From Thalassolituus alkanivorans (GTDB lineage: Bacteria; Pseudomonadota; Gammaproteobacteria; Pseudomonadales; Oceanobacteraceae), in assembly GCF_020447205.1 (NCBI RefSeq), contig NZ_JAJAEL010000049.1, positions 252,894 through 311,274 of the forward strand: a stretch of 58,381 nucleotides of DNA, in the 5' to 3' direction. The translations under genes were made by a program, and so were the position numbers. Every line of letters begins with the position of its first letter. The stretch's first letter is position 1. Positions 10,339 to 20,010 of this stretch are shown here, piece after piece. The notes under the pieces were generated by a model that did no database searches, was not told where the DNA came from, and saw only the letters and a program-made list of their open reading frames with translations.

Positions 10339-10513
10339 CATTTATTTTCTCTAAAGTGTGACCTAACTCGTTCTTTCCTATCGTATTTGTTTTGGTGCCA
10401 GAGGCCAAAAGATTGCGTAATCCCGTTTTATATTTGATACTTATGCCGCTTATGAACGGAATCTATAAGTAAGCTGGGTCAGGAATATCTCGACGAAATT
10501 GTTTTTCGATACT

Positions 10514-10537
10514 ATACGGGGCGAATAATCGCCGTAT
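10514..10537 (+). promoter_or_regulatory. Bulged hairpin in the fimV leader
   Basis: ATACGG pairs with CCGTAT and CGA with TCG around ATAA, leaving a GG bulge. It ends 18 bp before the fimV ATG, just ahead of the ribosome site AAGGAAG. It may tune fimV translation. A possible -10 (TACTAT) overlaps its left edge. The rest of 10339-10555 shows no clear feature. Confidence 0.35.
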
Positions 10538-10555
10538 GACAACAAGGAAGCACCA

Positions 10556-13500
10556 ATGAAGCGCCTACTTGCGAACACCTTAATGCTGGTCGGAGGATTG
10601 ACGGCCTCATCTCAGCTACTGGCGTTGGGTTTGGGAGAACTGACTCTCAAGTCGGCACTGAATCAGCCTCTGCAGGCAGAAATCGAGCTGGTTGAAACCG
10701 ATGGCTTATCGCAATGGGAAATTAAACCGGCTCTGGCATCAGCCAGTGACTTTGAACGCGCAGGCGTTGACCGTTTATATTTCCTGACCAAAATCACATT
10801 CAAAGTTGAAGGTGACCGTGTGGTATTGACCTCACGTGAGCCGGTTAACGAACCTTTTCTTAACTTTCTGGTTGAGCTGAACTGGCCATCGGGTCGTGTA
10901 CTGCGCGAGTACACCCTGTTGCTGGATCCACCAACCTTCCAGGAAGAATCTATTCAGCCGCTGGTAACAACGCCAGCAGGTCAGAGTTCTGTGGTCAGTG
11001 CTCCTGCTGAAACCACAACGATTGCTGCTCCGGCACAGCCAGTCGCAGTGAATCGCTGGGAAAGTGAACCTGCCGCTCCTGGCACGTATAAAGTTCAGCC
11101 AAACGACACCTTATGGCAGATTGCTCTTGAAACCCGTCCTGCCAGTGGCGTAACGCCGCAGCAGATGATGGTGGCGATTCAGAATGAAAATCCGAATGCT
11201 TTTATCGCTGGTAATATTAACCGCCTGAAAACGCATCAGGTGTTGCGTATTCCGGATGCAGAATCTATCAAACGTGTGTCTTTCGGTCAGGCCGTTGCCG
11301 AAGTGGATCGTCAGAATCGTGCACTGAATACCGGTGCTGCGCAGATTGATGCGACAGGTCGCGCGGGTACTGCAGTGGCAGCTGCAACAGCAAAAGACGG
11401 TGGCGAAGTCCGCCTGTTGTCGGCTCAGAGTGACAATGCTGAATCGGCGGGAGCCAGTGGTGATGCTGGTCAGGGCGCGGGCAGTGGCCGTCAGCAGGCA
11501 CTGGAAAATGATCTCGCCATTGCGCTGGAAAATGTTGATAAAAGCCGCCGTGAAAATCAGGAGTTACGTGAGCGCCTGGAGTCTCTGGAAGAGCAGATCA
11601 ATACCCTGCAGCGTCTGATTTCACTGAAAGACGATCAACTGGCAACCATGCAGGTCGGCGGAGCAGAACAGGCGGCAGAAGCTGTTGCTGAGCAGGCGGA
11701 AACCGTTGTAGCTGAGCCGGTTGCTGAAGTGGCGGAAACGGCTCCGGCTGCAGAGCCGGAAGCGGCGCCTGCCGGTGAGTCTGTTGATTTCAACTATTCC
11801 CAGCCTGCCGACAGTGCTGCTGTGGCAGATGGAGCTGAGGCTGTATCTGAAGCCGATGTGGCTGCGAAAGCTGCAGAAGAGAAAGCTCGCCGTGAACGTA
11901 TTGCGGCCATGCTGGCACAGCAGGAAGAACAGCAGCGTCCGCAGCCAACCTTACTGGATCAGATGCTCAGTAATCCGCAGTATCCGCTGGCCGGTTTTGG
12001 TGTGCTGGTTCTGCTTGGTCTGCTGATTGCCCGTACTCTGAAACAGCGTAAGGCTGCGAAGCAGGAAGAAAAATTTACTGATGAAGAGCTGGCGTTTGCT
12101 GATGTAGATGCTGATCCATCAAGCCTCGACGATTTCGATTTCGATGATGATGAACTGGCTGTCGGGGATGTTGATCTGGATGCAGATCACGCAGATATCG
12201 ATCTGGGTGATGATCTGGATGATACCCAGCACCACGAAGATCATTTTGAAACGGTCGCTCAGACTGAAGATGTCATCAGCGAATCCGATATCTATATTGC
12301 CTACGGCAAGTTTGAGCAGGCGGTTGATCTGCTGTCTGATGCTATCGAAAAAGAACCGAGCCGTTCTGACCTGCGTCTGAAATTGCTGGAAGTCTATGTC
12401 GAAATGGATGAGGCGGAAGCTTTTGCTGTTGCTGAAGCTGGTCTGAACCAGTTGGGCGACCGTGCGGCATCTCAGCAGGCTGAGCAGCTGCGCAATCGTC
12501 TGTCTTCGCCAATCGCACCAGCGGCTGCTGTAAGTGCACTGGCAGCAGGTGTGGCGGCTGACTCTGGTCTGTCTCTGGATGATGACATTCCGGCGCTGGA
12601 TGATTCTATGGGTGATGATTTTGCTGATGCCCTGGATTTCGGTGATGCGCTGGATCTTTCTGAAGATATGCCCGAAGAAAATACCGATGCGGTTCTGGAT
12701 CTGGGTGAGGCTGAGTCGGGTCTGGAAGAAGTGCCGACGCTGGATCTGGATGATGGACTTGAATTTGACCTGAACGAATCTGTGTCTGAGCTGGAAGCTG
12801 AGTCGGCTGAAGGTGAGGACGACTTTGATATCGCCGCTGAGCCTGCTGCCGCAGACGATGGTCTTGAGTTTGATCTTGGTGATTTCGGCGCGGAAACACC
12901 TGCTGCAGATGAACCTGAAGTCGCTTCTGTTGAAGCGGATAATGAAAGTAACTCGTTAGAGTTCGACCTTGGCTCGTTGTCGGCAGATGATGCAGCAGAA
13001 GAGCCTGCGGCTGTTGCTGAAGAGACAGCTGAAGACGATTTCGGTCTTGATTTTGACAGCGGTGAATCGGCTCCTGTCGCTGCTGATTCTGATCTTTCCG
13101 ATCTGGAGAGTCTGCTAGATGGTGATGCTGCAGGTTCCGGTGAGCTGTCCGATCTTTCCTTCGAAATGGAAGAAAATACCGGTTTTGCCGAGGCTGATGG
13201 TGATGACGACCTGAAAGCCCTGGAGCAGGAGTTGGGTTCAATTAGTGCTGCGCCGGAAGCGGATGAAGATGAGTTCTCATTTGATACCAGTGATTCTGAT
13301 GATGATCTGAATGCCCTCGCGGCAGAAACCGGTGAATCTGAAGAAGAAACAATGGACTTCTCTGCTGATCTGGCTGAGTTGGATTCTGAGTTGGACGGAT
13401 TCGATGCTGATGATGTCCCGGTTGTGGATGATCAGCTGGAAGTGGCCGAAGAGCGCGTTGATCCAAGCATTCCGGATGATCTGGATGTCAGCGTTGATGG

Positions 13501-13711
13501 CGATATCGATCTGGATGAGCTGGCGGCTGCGGATGATGAATTTGACTTCCTGGCTGGCACCGATGAGTGTGCAACCAAGCTGGATCTGGCCCGTGCCTAT
13601 ATCGACATGGAAGACTTCGATGGTGCCCGTGAACTGCTGCAGGAAGTGGTTCAGGAAGGCTCGGATCAGCAGAAAGCGGATGCCCGCAGTCTGATGGATA
13701 ATCTGGCCTGA
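10556..13711 (+). CDS. fimV: FimV, polar pilus-motility hub protein
   Basis: A 1051-residue FimV/TspA-type inner-membrane protein needed in relatives for type IV pilus assembly and polar organisation. Order: signal peptide (1-24), FimV N-terminal domain (to about 125), LysM peptidoglycan-binding domain (about 176-233, TYKVQPNDTLWQIA), coiled coil (about 320-365), Ala/Glu/Pro-rich linker, one transmembrane helix (about 475-493), then a very acidic cytoplasmic part with a TPR-like segment near 575-640. It ends in the FimV C-terminal motif (TKLDLARAYIDMEDFDGARELL). The acidic part has degenerate LEFDL-type repeats. It has its own leader after the asd terminator; truA follows after 11 bp. Confidence 0.95.
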   Translation: MKRLLANTLMLVGGLTASSQLLALGLGELTLKSALNQPLQAEIELVETDGLSQWEIKPALASASDFERAGVDRLYFLTKITFKVEGDRVVLTSREPVNEPFLNFLVELNWPSGRVLREYTLLLDPPTFQEESIQPLVTTPAGQSSVVSAPAETTTIAAPAQPVAVNRWESEPAAPGTYKVQPNDTLWQIALETRPASGVTPQQMMVAIQNENPNAFIAGNINRLKTHQVLRIPDAESIKRVSFGQAVAEVDRQNRALNTGAAQIDATGRAGTAVAAATAKDGGEVRLLSAQSDNAESAGASGDAGQGAGSGRQQALENDLAIALENVDKSRRENQELRERLESLEEQINTLQRLISLKDDQLATMQVGGAEQAAEAVAEQAETVVAEPVAEVAETAPAAEPEAAPAGESVDFNYSQPADSAAVADGAEAVSEADVAAKAAEEKARRERIAAMLAQQEEQQRPQPTLLDQMLSNPQYPLAGFGVLVLLGLLIARTLKQRKAAKQEEKFTDEELAFADVDADPSSLDDFDFDDDELAVGDVDLDADHADIDLGDDLDDTQHHEDHFETVAQTEDVISESDIYIAYGKFEQAVDLLSDAIEKEPSRSDLRLKLLEVYVEMDEAEAFAVAEAGLNQLGDRAASQQAEQLRNRLSSPIAPAAAVSALAAGVAADSGLSLDDDIPALDDSMGDDFADALDFGDALDLSEDMPEENTDAVLDLGEAESGLEEVPTLDLDDGLEFDLNESVSELEAESAEGEDDFDIAAEPAAADDGLEFDLGDFGAETPAADEPEVASVEADNESNSLEFDLGSLSADDAAEEPAAVAEETAEDDFGLDFDSGESAPVAADSDLSDLESLLDGDAAGSGELSDLSFEMEENTGFAEADGDDDLKALEQELGSISAAPEADEDEFSFDTSDSDDDLNALAAETGESEEETMDFSADLAELDSELDGFDADDVPVVDDQLEVAEERVDPSIPDDLDVSVDGDIDLDELAAADDEFDFLAGTDECATKLDLARAYIDMEDFDGARELLQEVVQEGSDQQKADARSLMDNLA

Positions 13712-13722
13712 TAGAGTCTTTA

Positions 13723-14553
13723 ATGTCTGGTTTTACCTCCGGTGTGCAGCGTTACGCTGCCATCGTGGAATATAACGGTGCCCGTTTCCACGGTTGGCAG
13801 AAGCAAAAACACCACAACGAACCCACCATTCAGGCCGCTCTTGAAGCGGCCATTTCGAAAGTTGCTAACCACCCGATTGAGATTGTCTGTGCGGGGCGTA
13901 CCGATGCCGGTGTGCATGCAACCCGTCAGGTAATTCATTTCGACAGTCATGCAGTGCGTACGGAATACAGCTGGCTGATGGGCGTGAATACCAATCTGCC
14001 GGACGGTGTTGCATTGCAGTGGGTGTCTCCGATTGATGGAGAATTTCACGCACGTTTCAAAGCCCGCGCCCGCCGTTATCGCTACCTGATTAATAATTCT
14101 CCGACCAAACAGGCGCTGCAGCACGATCAGCTGACCTGGTGGCGTTACCCGCTGGATGCGGGACGTATGCACGAAGCGGCGCAGGCATTGATTGGTGAGC
14201 ACGACTTCTCGGCCTTCCGTGCCAAAGATTGTCAGGCGAAATCACCGGTCAAAACCATGCATCATATTCAGGTGAAGCGCTGGGGCAATATCATCATGCT
14301 GGAGCTTGAATCCAGTGCGTTCCTTTATCATATGGTGCGCAATATTGTCGGTGTCCTGCTGCCAATCGGGGAGGGGCACAAGCCGGTGGAGTGGATGGCT
14401 GAAGTGCTGGCTACCCGCGACCGCAAGCAGGCCGGGGTGACCGCGCCCGGAGAAGGGTTGTACTTTGTCGGTGTGGATTATCCGGAACAGTTTGATATTC
14501 CCTGTAAGCCTTATGGTCCGGCGCTGCTTGAGCCGGTTCTGAACCTGATCTGA
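13723..14553 (+). CDS. truA: tRNA pseudouridine(38-40) synthase
   Basis: TruA (276 residues) isomerises uridines 38-40 in the anticodon arm of many tRNAs. The catalytic aspartate lies in AGRTDAGVHA, with RRYRYLI and FLYHMVRNIVGVLL as further family blocks. It has only a weak ribosome site and sits 11 bp behind fimV, an arrangement shared with Pseudomonas, so it is probably read from the fimV message. Confidence 0.97.
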   Translation: MSGFTSGVQRYAAIVEYNGARFHGWQKQKHHNEPTIQAALEAAISKVANHPIEIVCAGRTDAGVHATRQVIHFDSHAVRTEYSWLMGVNTNLPDGVALQWVSPIDGEFHARFKARARRYRYLINNSPTKQALQHDQLTWWRYPLDAGRMHEAAQALIGEHDFSAFRAKDCQAKSPVKTMHHIQVKRWGNIIMLELESSAFLYHMVRNIVGVLLPIGEGHKPVEWMAEVLATRDRKQAGVTAPGEGLYFVGVDYPEQFDIPCKPYGPALLEPVLNLI

Positions 14554-14645
14554 ATCGCACCTGATCCTCTTGCTGGGCAATGCTGGCGTGGTGAATGTCA
14601 GCGCCTGCCTTGCTATCATGCCGGCTTTATTGTCCGGAAGTTGTT

Positions 14646-15293
14646 ATGTCTGCCTCCTATCGACGCACCCGAATTAAAATCTGTGGTCTGACCCGTGCCG
14701 AAGATGCCGCTGCCGCTGTTGCAGCAGGGGCTGACGCCGTTGGTCTGGTTTTTTATGCGCCCAGCCCGCGCGCGGTCGATATCGCCATGGCGCAGGCGGT
14801 GGTGGCAGCGGTTCCGGCTTTTGTTACTGTGACGGCGTTATTTGTCAATCCGGATGCTGCTGAGGTGCAAAAGGTTCTGGATAGCGTTAGAATCGACCTA
14901 CTTCAATTCCACGGTGATGAAGAACATGACTTCTGCAGTCAATTCAATCGTCCCTACATCAAAGCCCTCCGTGTCCGGCAAGCGTCGGATGTGGTGGAGG
15001 CGTGCCTGCGCTTCCCAGGCGCACTGGCAATTCTGCTAGACAGCTATAAGCCGGGTGTTCCCGGCGGTACCGGCGAAACCTTCGATTGGGCGCTGGTACC
15101 TGATCAGCAAACCAAACCAATTATTCTTGCCGGTGGTCTGACCCCCGAAAACGTAGGCCTTGCTATCCGCCAGGTGGCTCCCTTTGCAGTGGATGTCAGT
15201 GGCGGGGTTGAAGCGGCCAAGGGTGTGAAAGATCACGGCAAAATGACAGCATTTGTTAATGAGGTGTACTGTGTCGACCAACAATCCTTTTGA
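14646..15293 (+). CDS. trpF: Phosphoribosylanthranilate isomerase
   Basis: TrpF (215 residues), a TIM barrel carrying out the Amadori rearrangement in tryptophan synthesis. The catalytic cysteine is in RIKICGLTR and the general acid aspartate in [14 protein letters not shown]. The frame opens at 14595, but the ATG at 14646 has GGAAG before it and gives the normal N-terminal strand. Its 3' end overlaps trpB by 23 bp. Confidence 0.96.
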   Translation: MSASYRRTRIKICGLTRAEDAAAAVAAGADAVGLVFYAPSPRAVDIAMAQAVVAAVPAFVTVTALFVNPDAAEVQKVLDSVRIDLLQFHGDEEHDFCSQFNRPYIKALRVRQASDVVEACLRFPGALAILLDSYKPGVPGGTGETFDWALVPDQQTKPIILAGGLTPENVGLAIRQVAPFAVDVSGGVEAAKGVKDHGKMTAFVNEVYCVDQQSF

Positions 15294-16485
15294 TCTCGAC
15301 CTGCCTGATGCGCGTGGCCATTTTGGTATTCATGGCGGCCGCTTTGTTTCTGAAACCCTGAGCGCTGCGCTTGATGAGTTGGAAACAACCTACAAAAAAC
15401 TGCGTGACGATGCCGATTTTCAGGCCGCTTTCGATAAAGACCTGGCCCATTATGTCGGCCGTCCGTCGCCGCTGTATCTGGCCGAGCGACTGACCGCCCA
15501 TTGTGGTGGTGCGCAGATTTATCTGAAGCGTGAAGACCTGAACCACACCGGTGCGCACAAGATCAACAACACCATTGGTCAGGCATTGCTGGCCAAGTTT
15601 ATGGGCAAAAAGAAAATCATTGCCGAGACCGGTGCCGGTCAGCACGGTGTGGCGTCCGCGACGGTTGCCGCGCGTTTTGGTCTTGAGTGCAAAGTCTTTA
15701 TGGGCTCGACTGACGTTGAGCGGCAAAAGCTGAATGTATACCGTATGAAGCTTTTAGGCGCCGAAGTTGAAGCGGTGGAGTCCGGTACCAAAACCCTGAA
15801 AGACGCCATGAACGAAGCCATGCGCCACTGGGTAACCAACGTCGATGATACTTTCTACATCATTGGTACCGCCGCTGGGCCGCACCCGTACCCGATGCTG
15901 GTGCGTGATTTCCAGAGTGTGATCGGCCGCGAAGTACAGCGTCAGAGTGTTGAGCAGTTCGGCCGCCAGCCGGATGCGCTGGTTGCCTGCGTTGGCGGTG
16001 GTTCTAATGCGATCGGTCTGTTCCACCCTTACATCAAACATCCCGAAGTGGCTATGTACGGTGTTGAAGCCGGCGGTCTGGGGCTGGACGGCGACGATCA
16101 CGCTGCGCCGTTGAGCAAAGGCCGTCCGGGTGTGCTGCATGGTAACCGTACTTATCTGATGGAAGATGAGAATGGCCAGATTATGGGTACGCATTCCATT
16201 TCCGCCGGTCTGGATTATCCGGGCGTGGGCCCTGAGCACAGCTGGTTGAAGGATGTTGGTCGCGCCCAGTATGTAGCGGCAACCGATGATGAGGCGCTGG
16301 ATGCCTTCCATAAGCTGACCCAGCTGGAAGGTATTATGCCGGCGCTGGAGTCTTCCCATGCGGTGGCTTATGCGATGAAGCTGGCGGCAACTATGAAGCC
16401 GGATCAGGTGATTGTTGTGAACCTCTCCGGTCGTGGTGACAAGGATATTCATACCATTGCCACGCTGGATGGAGTCACCGCTTAA
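15271..16485 (+). CDS. trpB: Tryptophan synthase beta subunit
   Basis: TrpB (about 404 residues), the PLP subunit that condenses indole with serine. The PLP lysine lies in [13 protein letters not shown] and the phosphate-binding glycine loop in [17 protein letters not shown] is the catalytic loop. I chose GTG at 15271 because GAGG lies 6 bp upstream; an in-frame TTG at 15253 is also open. The start lies inside trpF, so the two are translationally coupled. Unusually, trpA does not follow directly but after 222 bp. Confidence 0.97.
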   Translation: MSTNNPFDLDLPDARGHFGIHGGRFVSETLSAALDELETTYKKLRDDADFQAAFDKDLAHYVGRPSPLYLAERLTAHCGGAQIYLKREDLNHTGAHKINNTIGQALLAKFMGKKKIIAETGAGQHGVASATVAARFGLECKVFMGSTDVERQKLNVYRMKLLGAEVEAVESGTKTLKDAMNEAMRHWVTNVDDTFYIIGTAAGPHPYPMLVRDFQSVIGREVQRQSVEQFGRQPDALVACVGGGSNAIGLFHPYIKHPEVAMYGVEAGGLGLDGDDHAAPLSKGRPGVLHGNRTYLMEDENGQIMGTHSISAGLDYPGVGPEHSWLKDVGRAQYVAATDDEALDAFHKLTQLEGIMPALESSHAVAYAMKLAATMKPDQVIVVNLSGRGDKDIHTIATLDGVTA

Positions 16486-16707
16486 GCCGTTCGGTGCTAT
16501 TGCGCTCGAAGCTACGGCGTTAAGAAACAGCTCAAGATGCTCATGTAGGAGATATACACTCCGCTCTTTCGCTGTTTCTTGCCTTGTATCTTCATCGCTC
16601 ATAACGCCCCGTGCCTCTGGGGTGTAGTAGCCAGAAGACCAAGCAAAAACAATTTTATCGCTCAGCGGAGATGTCCGCTGAGGTTAAACAGAATTCAGGA
16701 GACTGAG
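16486..16707 (+). other. Structured trpB-trpA spacer
   Basis: 222 bp without a gene. Arms GGCGTTA (16516-16522) and TAACGCC (16602-16608) enclose a perfect 10-bp pair AAGAAACAGC (16522-16531) and GCTGTTTCTT (16571-16580), with a small GGAG/CTCC hairpin inside. A second perfect 9-bp hairpin, CTCAGCGGA-GATG-TCCGCTGAG, occupies 16661-16682, 14 bp before the trpA ribosome site. There is no T-run after either. It could be an RNA processing, stability or attenuation element, or a small inserted palindromic repeat. Confidence 0.6.
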
Positions 16708-17511
16708 ATGTCCCGTATTAAAAATGCATTTGCCAGCCTGGAAGCTCAGGGTAAAAAAGCGCTGATTCCCTACATTACTGCTGGCGACCCACAGAAAGAC
16801 GCGACCGTACCTATGATGCGCGCACTGGTTGACGCCGGTGCCGATATCATTGAGCTGGGCGTGCCGTTTTCCGATCCGATGGCGGATGGCCCGACCATTC
16901 AGCTGGCCTGTGAACGTGCGCTGGCGCATAACACCTCACTGCACGATGTACTGGCGATGGTGGCGGAGTTCCGTACAACCAACAGCAACACGCCCATCGT
17001 GCTGATGGGCTATCTGAATCCGGTTGAGCGCATGGGCTACGAAACCTTTGCCGCCGCTGCGGTTGAAGCCGGTGTTGATGGCGTGTTGATGGTTGATCTG
17101 CCGCCGGAAGAAGCGGTGGATGTTGAAGGGTTCTTCAAATCCCGCGATCTCGACATGATCTACCTGATCGCGCCGACCACCAAAGACGAGCGTATTGAGC
17201 GTATCGGCCATGCCGGCAGCGGCTATGTCTATTACGTATCGCTGAAAGGCGTAACCGGTTCCAAAGCGTTGGATGTCGATGATGTTGCGCGCAATCTGGA
17301 GCGTATCCGCAAGCATGTTTCTATTCCGGTTGGCGTGGGTTTCGGTATCAATACCGGCGAAACCGCAGCGGCCGTCAGTAAGGTCTGTGATGGGGTGATT
17401 GTGGGTTCTGCCATCGTTAACCTGATTGCGGCTAACGCTGATAACGCCAAAGCGGCGCAGGATGCGGTATCTGCTCTGGTTGGCAGCATGCGCACAGCGC
17501 TGGATGCCTGA
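16708..17511 (+). CDS. trpA: Tryptophan synthase alpha subunit
   Basis: TrpA (267 residues) cleaves indole-3-glycerol phosphate to indole for TrpB. Catalytic Glu is in [11 protein letters not shown] and Asp in ADGPTIQLA. The frame is open from a TTG at 16579, but the ATG at 16708 has AGGAG 5 bp upstream and begins with the family-typical [20 protein letters not shown]. Because of the spacer it has its own ribosome site and is not coupled to trpB, unlike most relatives. folC overlaps its last 8 bp. Confidence 0.97.
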   Translation: MSRIKNAFASLEAQGKKALIPYITAGDPQKDATVPMMRALVDAGADIIELGVPFSDPMADGPTIQLACERALAHNTSLHDVLAMVAEFRTTNSNTPIVLMGYLNPVERMGYETFAAAAVEAGVDGVLMVDLPPEEAVDVEGFFKSRDLDMIYLIAPTTKDERIERIGHAGSGYVYYVSLKGVTGSKALDVDDVARNLERIRKHVSIPVGVGFGINTGETAAAVSKVCDGVIVGSAIVNLIAANADNAKAAQDAVSALVGSMRTALDA

Positions 17512-18802
17512 ACGCATGAGCTTTGATGTTCAGACCGCCGGCCTTGAGCAGTGGTTGCAGCGACTGGAATCCATGCACCCGAGCGAGATCGATCTGGGTC
17601 TTGCGCGGGTGAAGGCGGTGGGCGAGCGGCTTGGCTGTCTGCGCCCGGCGCCGCTGGTGATTCTGGTTGGCGGCACCAATGGTAAGGGCACAACCTCGGC
17701 ATTGCTGGCCGCTTTACTGCGCGAGCAGGGGCTGAATGTCGGGGTTTATTCATCGCCGCATATCCGCCGTTATAACGAGCGGGTTGTGCTGAATGGCGTG
17801 GAAGCCTCTGACTATGAACTCTGTGCCAGTTTCCGTGCGGTTGAGGCGGAGCGTGGTGATACCAGTCTGACCTATTTTGAGTTTGGTACCCTGGCTGCGC
17901 TCAACTGGTTTCAGCAACAGCAGGTGGATGCCTGTGTGCTGGAAATCGGTCTGGGCGGACGCCTGGATGCGGTGAATATTGCTGAGCCGGATATTTCCGT
18001 GGTAACCAGTATTGGTCTTGATCATCAGGCCTGGCTTGGGGATACGCTGGAGCAGATTGCTTACGAAAAAGTCTCCATTGCCCGGCCCGGGCAAACGCTG
18101 GTGTGTGGTCAGCCACAGCCACCGGCAACGGCAAAAGAAACCGCTGATGCTATTGGTGCACAGTGGCTGTGCCGTGATGAAGATTTCTTTATCGGGCGCT
18201 CTGAGCAAGGGTTAGAGCTGCGTTTTGTGCAGAATGGTGAATTGCATACCTGGCAACTGCCGGGGGCGCATATTCCTTATCATAATGTCGCGACTGCGGT
18301 GCAGTCTCTGGCGGTGCTGGGGCAACTTCCGGAGCAAGCTGTCGTTGCCCGTGTGGTTGGCTCGTTACAGGTCGCCGGTCGTTTGCAGCACTATGTGCGC
18401 CAGAAGGCGGAGCAGCGTCTGCAGCTGACACTGGATGTTGCGCATAATGAGCAGGCCGCGGCCTATATCGGCGCTCAGTTGCAACAGGTGGATGGCATTG
18501 TGCTGGGGATGCTGGGCGATAAGCCGGTTAATGAAGTGATTCAGGCTTTGCCGGCCAGTGAACACTGGTATCTGGCCGGACTCGAAGGGCCCCGGGCGCT
18601 GAGTTCGGAACAGTTGCTGGAACGTGCGCAGGCATTAACGGCTAAGGCGGCTTACTGTTTTGAATCGGTCGCCGCGGCTCTGGATGCGCTACCGGCCAGT
18701 GGTCACTGGCTGGTGTGTGGCTCTTTTTATACGGTAGAGGCCGCGCTGGAGTGGATGCAGCAACAGGAGGCAGAAGGGAAGGGGCAATGGAACAACATCT
18801 GA
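17504..18802 (+). CDS. folC: Bifunctional dihydrofolate/folylpolyglutamate synthase
   Basis: FolC (432 residues from the ATG at 17504; 428 from an ATG at 17516, equally possible) adds glutyl units to dihydropteroate and tetrahydrofolate using ATP. The P-loop is [31 protein letters not shown] and [14 protein letters not shown] are Mur-ligase-family blocks. It overlaps trpA at its start and dedD at its end, so the genes are coupled. In many relatives accD lies between trpA and folC; here it is absent. Confidence 0.96.
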   Translation: MPERMSFDVQTAGLEQWLQRLESMHPSEIDLGLARVKAVGERLGCLRPAPLVILVGGTNGKGTTSALLAALLREQGLNVGVYSSPHIRRYNERVVLNGVEASDYELCASFRAVEAERGDTSLTYFEFGTLAALNWFQQQQVDACVLEIGLGGRLDAVNIAEPDISVVTSIGLDHQAWLGDTLEQIAYEKVSIARPGQTLVCGQPQPPATAKETADAIGAQWLCRDEDFFIGRSEQGLELRFVQNGELHTWQLPGAHIPYHNVATAVQSLAVLGQLPEQAVVARVVGSLQVAGRLQHYVRQKAEQRLQLTLDVAHNEQAAAYIGAQLQQVDGIVLGMLGDKPVNEVIQALPASEHWYLAGLEGPRALSSEQLLERAQALTAKAAYCFESVAAALDALPASGHWLVCGSFYTVEAALEWMQQQEAEGKGQWNNI

Positions 18803-19341
18803 AAAAACGCATTCTCGGTGCCTTTGTTACGGTGATCGCGGTGGCCATTGCTTTGCCAATTGTACTGGATGGTTCGCGCAGCCAGCTGGCCTTGCAGAGC
18901 GATATTCCACCGATGCCGGATATGCCGGAATGGTCCCGTGTTGAAGATGAACGCCGGGTCCGTATTGAGTTGGAGCAGCTGGCTTCTGGCGAAGCCGCCG
19001 CGCAGATTGCAGTGCCGGACACGGATGTGGTTGAACAGAACGACCCGGCCCCTCCGCGTGGACAAAGCGACCGTACCGAGCTCGACAGCAACCAGTTGCC
19101 CTATGCCTGGACGCTGCAGCTGGGAGCTTTCTCGGAACAGAAAAATGCCTTTGCATTGCGCGATCAGCTGCGTGCCAAAGGTTACAAGGCGTATACCCAG
19201 GAATTTACCGGCGATAAGCTGACCCGGGTTTACGTCGGGCCGGAGCTGCAGCGCAGCCAGATTGAGACTTTGCAGAAACAGCTGCGCAAAGAGCTGAAGC
19301 AGCAGGATATTCATATCAAACGTTACCGTGCCGAATCCTGA
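18787..19341 (+). CDS. dedD: DedD-like SPOR-domain cell-division protein
   Basis: A 184-residue protein with one N-terminal transmembrane helix (LGAFVTVIAVAIALPIVLDG, about residues 9-28), a periplasmic linker and a C-terminal SPOR domain (about 105-184; YAWTLQLGAFSEQKNA, TRVYVGPELQR) that should bind denuded septal peptidoglycan. I take the ATG at 18787, which has AAGGG upstream and gives the expected short cytoplasmic start; it overlaps folC by 16 bp. folC-dedD-cvpA-purF order is classical. Confidence 0.9.
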   Translation: MEQHLKKRILGAFVTVIAVAIALPIVLDGSRSQLALQSDIPPMPDMPEWSRVEDERRVRIELEQLASGEAAAQIAVPDTDVVEQNDPAPPRGQSDRTELDSNQLPYAWTLQLGAFSEQKNAFALRDQLRAKGYKAYTQEFTGDKLTRVYVGPELQRSQIETLQKQLRKELKQQDIHIKRYRAES

Positions 19342-19342
19342 G

Positions 19343-19366
19343 CCGGCCATTCTTCCGGCCGGTTTT
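19343..19366 (+). terminator. Terminator-like hairpin after dedD
   Basis: CCGGCC-ATTCTTCC-GGCCGG followed by four T, starting 2 bp after the dedD stop. The T-tract is short, so termination may be partial. A second small CCGGC-GAA-GCCGG stem follows at 19374-19386. Confidence 0.6.
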
Positions 19367-19443
19367 ATCTCTGGCCGGCGAAGCCGGAAAGCATGTAACT
19401 TCGCTGCCTCAGGCCAAGTACTGCTTTCCTAAGCGGGCCGCTT

Positions 19444-19452
19444 TGGTATACT
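19444..19452 (+). promoter_or_regulatory. Extended -10 promoter for cvpA-purF
   Basis: TGGTATACT is an extended -10 (TG-n-TATACT) 35 bp upstream of the cvpA ATG. The -35 is poor. Together with the hairpin after dedD it suggests an independent cvpA-purF-metZ transcription unit. No PurR-type operator was recognised. Confidence 0.5.
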
Positions 19453-19486
19453 GCGCGCTTTCCAATTTCCAGCTCCGGGGCGATCA

Positions 19487-19981
19487 ATGGCGGTAATTGA
19501 TTGGGTGATACTGGCCGTACTGGCGGTATCGAGTCTGATCAGTCTGAAGCGTGGCTTCGTCAAAGAAGCTCTGTCTCTGGCCAGCTGGATAGCAGCGTTT
19601 ATCATTGCCCGTCTGTTCAGCGGCAACCTCGCGACTCTGTTGGACGGAGTGGTGGAAACCAACTCGGTACGCTGGATCCTTGCCTTTGTTATTTTATTTG
19701 CCGGTACGGTCACCATCGGCGCCATGGTAAATCACCTGTTGGTCGAAATGGTGCGTATGACCGGCCTGGGCGGTACCGACCGGGTGTTCGGTATGGTGTT
19801 CGGCCTGATCCGTGGCCTTGTGGTGCTGGTTGCCATCGTCTACGGCCTGCAGTTTACGTTAGTGCCCCAGGATGCCTGGTGGCAGGACTCAACCTTTATT
19901 CCTCATCTGACCACGCTGGCTGACTGGGCACGTAAAACGCTGCCGGGCGCTGCAGATCAGGTGATGTCTCTTACCAATTAG
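19487..19981 (+). CDS. cvpA: CvpA family membrane protein
   Basis: A 164-residue inner-membrane protein with about four helices (near 4-22, 28-50, 63-85, 103-124). The pattern IDWVILAVLAVSSLISLKRGFVKEALSLASW is the CvpA N-terminal signature, cited here by position 3-33. In E. coli CvpA is needed for colicin V export and envelope homeostasis. It sits 29 bp upstream of purF as in many gammaproteobacteria. Confidence 0.93.
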   Translation: MAVIDWVILAVLAVSSLISLKRGFVKEALSLASWIAAFIIARLFSGNLATLLDGVVETNSVRWILAFVILFAGTVTIGAMVNHLLVEMVRMTGLGGTDRVFGMVFGLIRGLVVLVAIVYGLQFTLVPQDAWWQDSTFIPHLTTLADWARKTLPGAADQVMSLTN

Positions 19982-20010
19982 TTTTTAGTTTCTGCTGAGG
20001 TTATACGCGC

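Noticed and set aside
12606-13241. 211-residue His/Gln-rich frame antisense to fimV
   Set aside because: Reverse reading of the acidic repeat; low-complexity product is an artefact.
16579-16707. N-terminal extension of TrpA
   Set aside because: The extension has no family resemblance and crosses two hairpins; the ATG at 16708 has a proper ribosome site.
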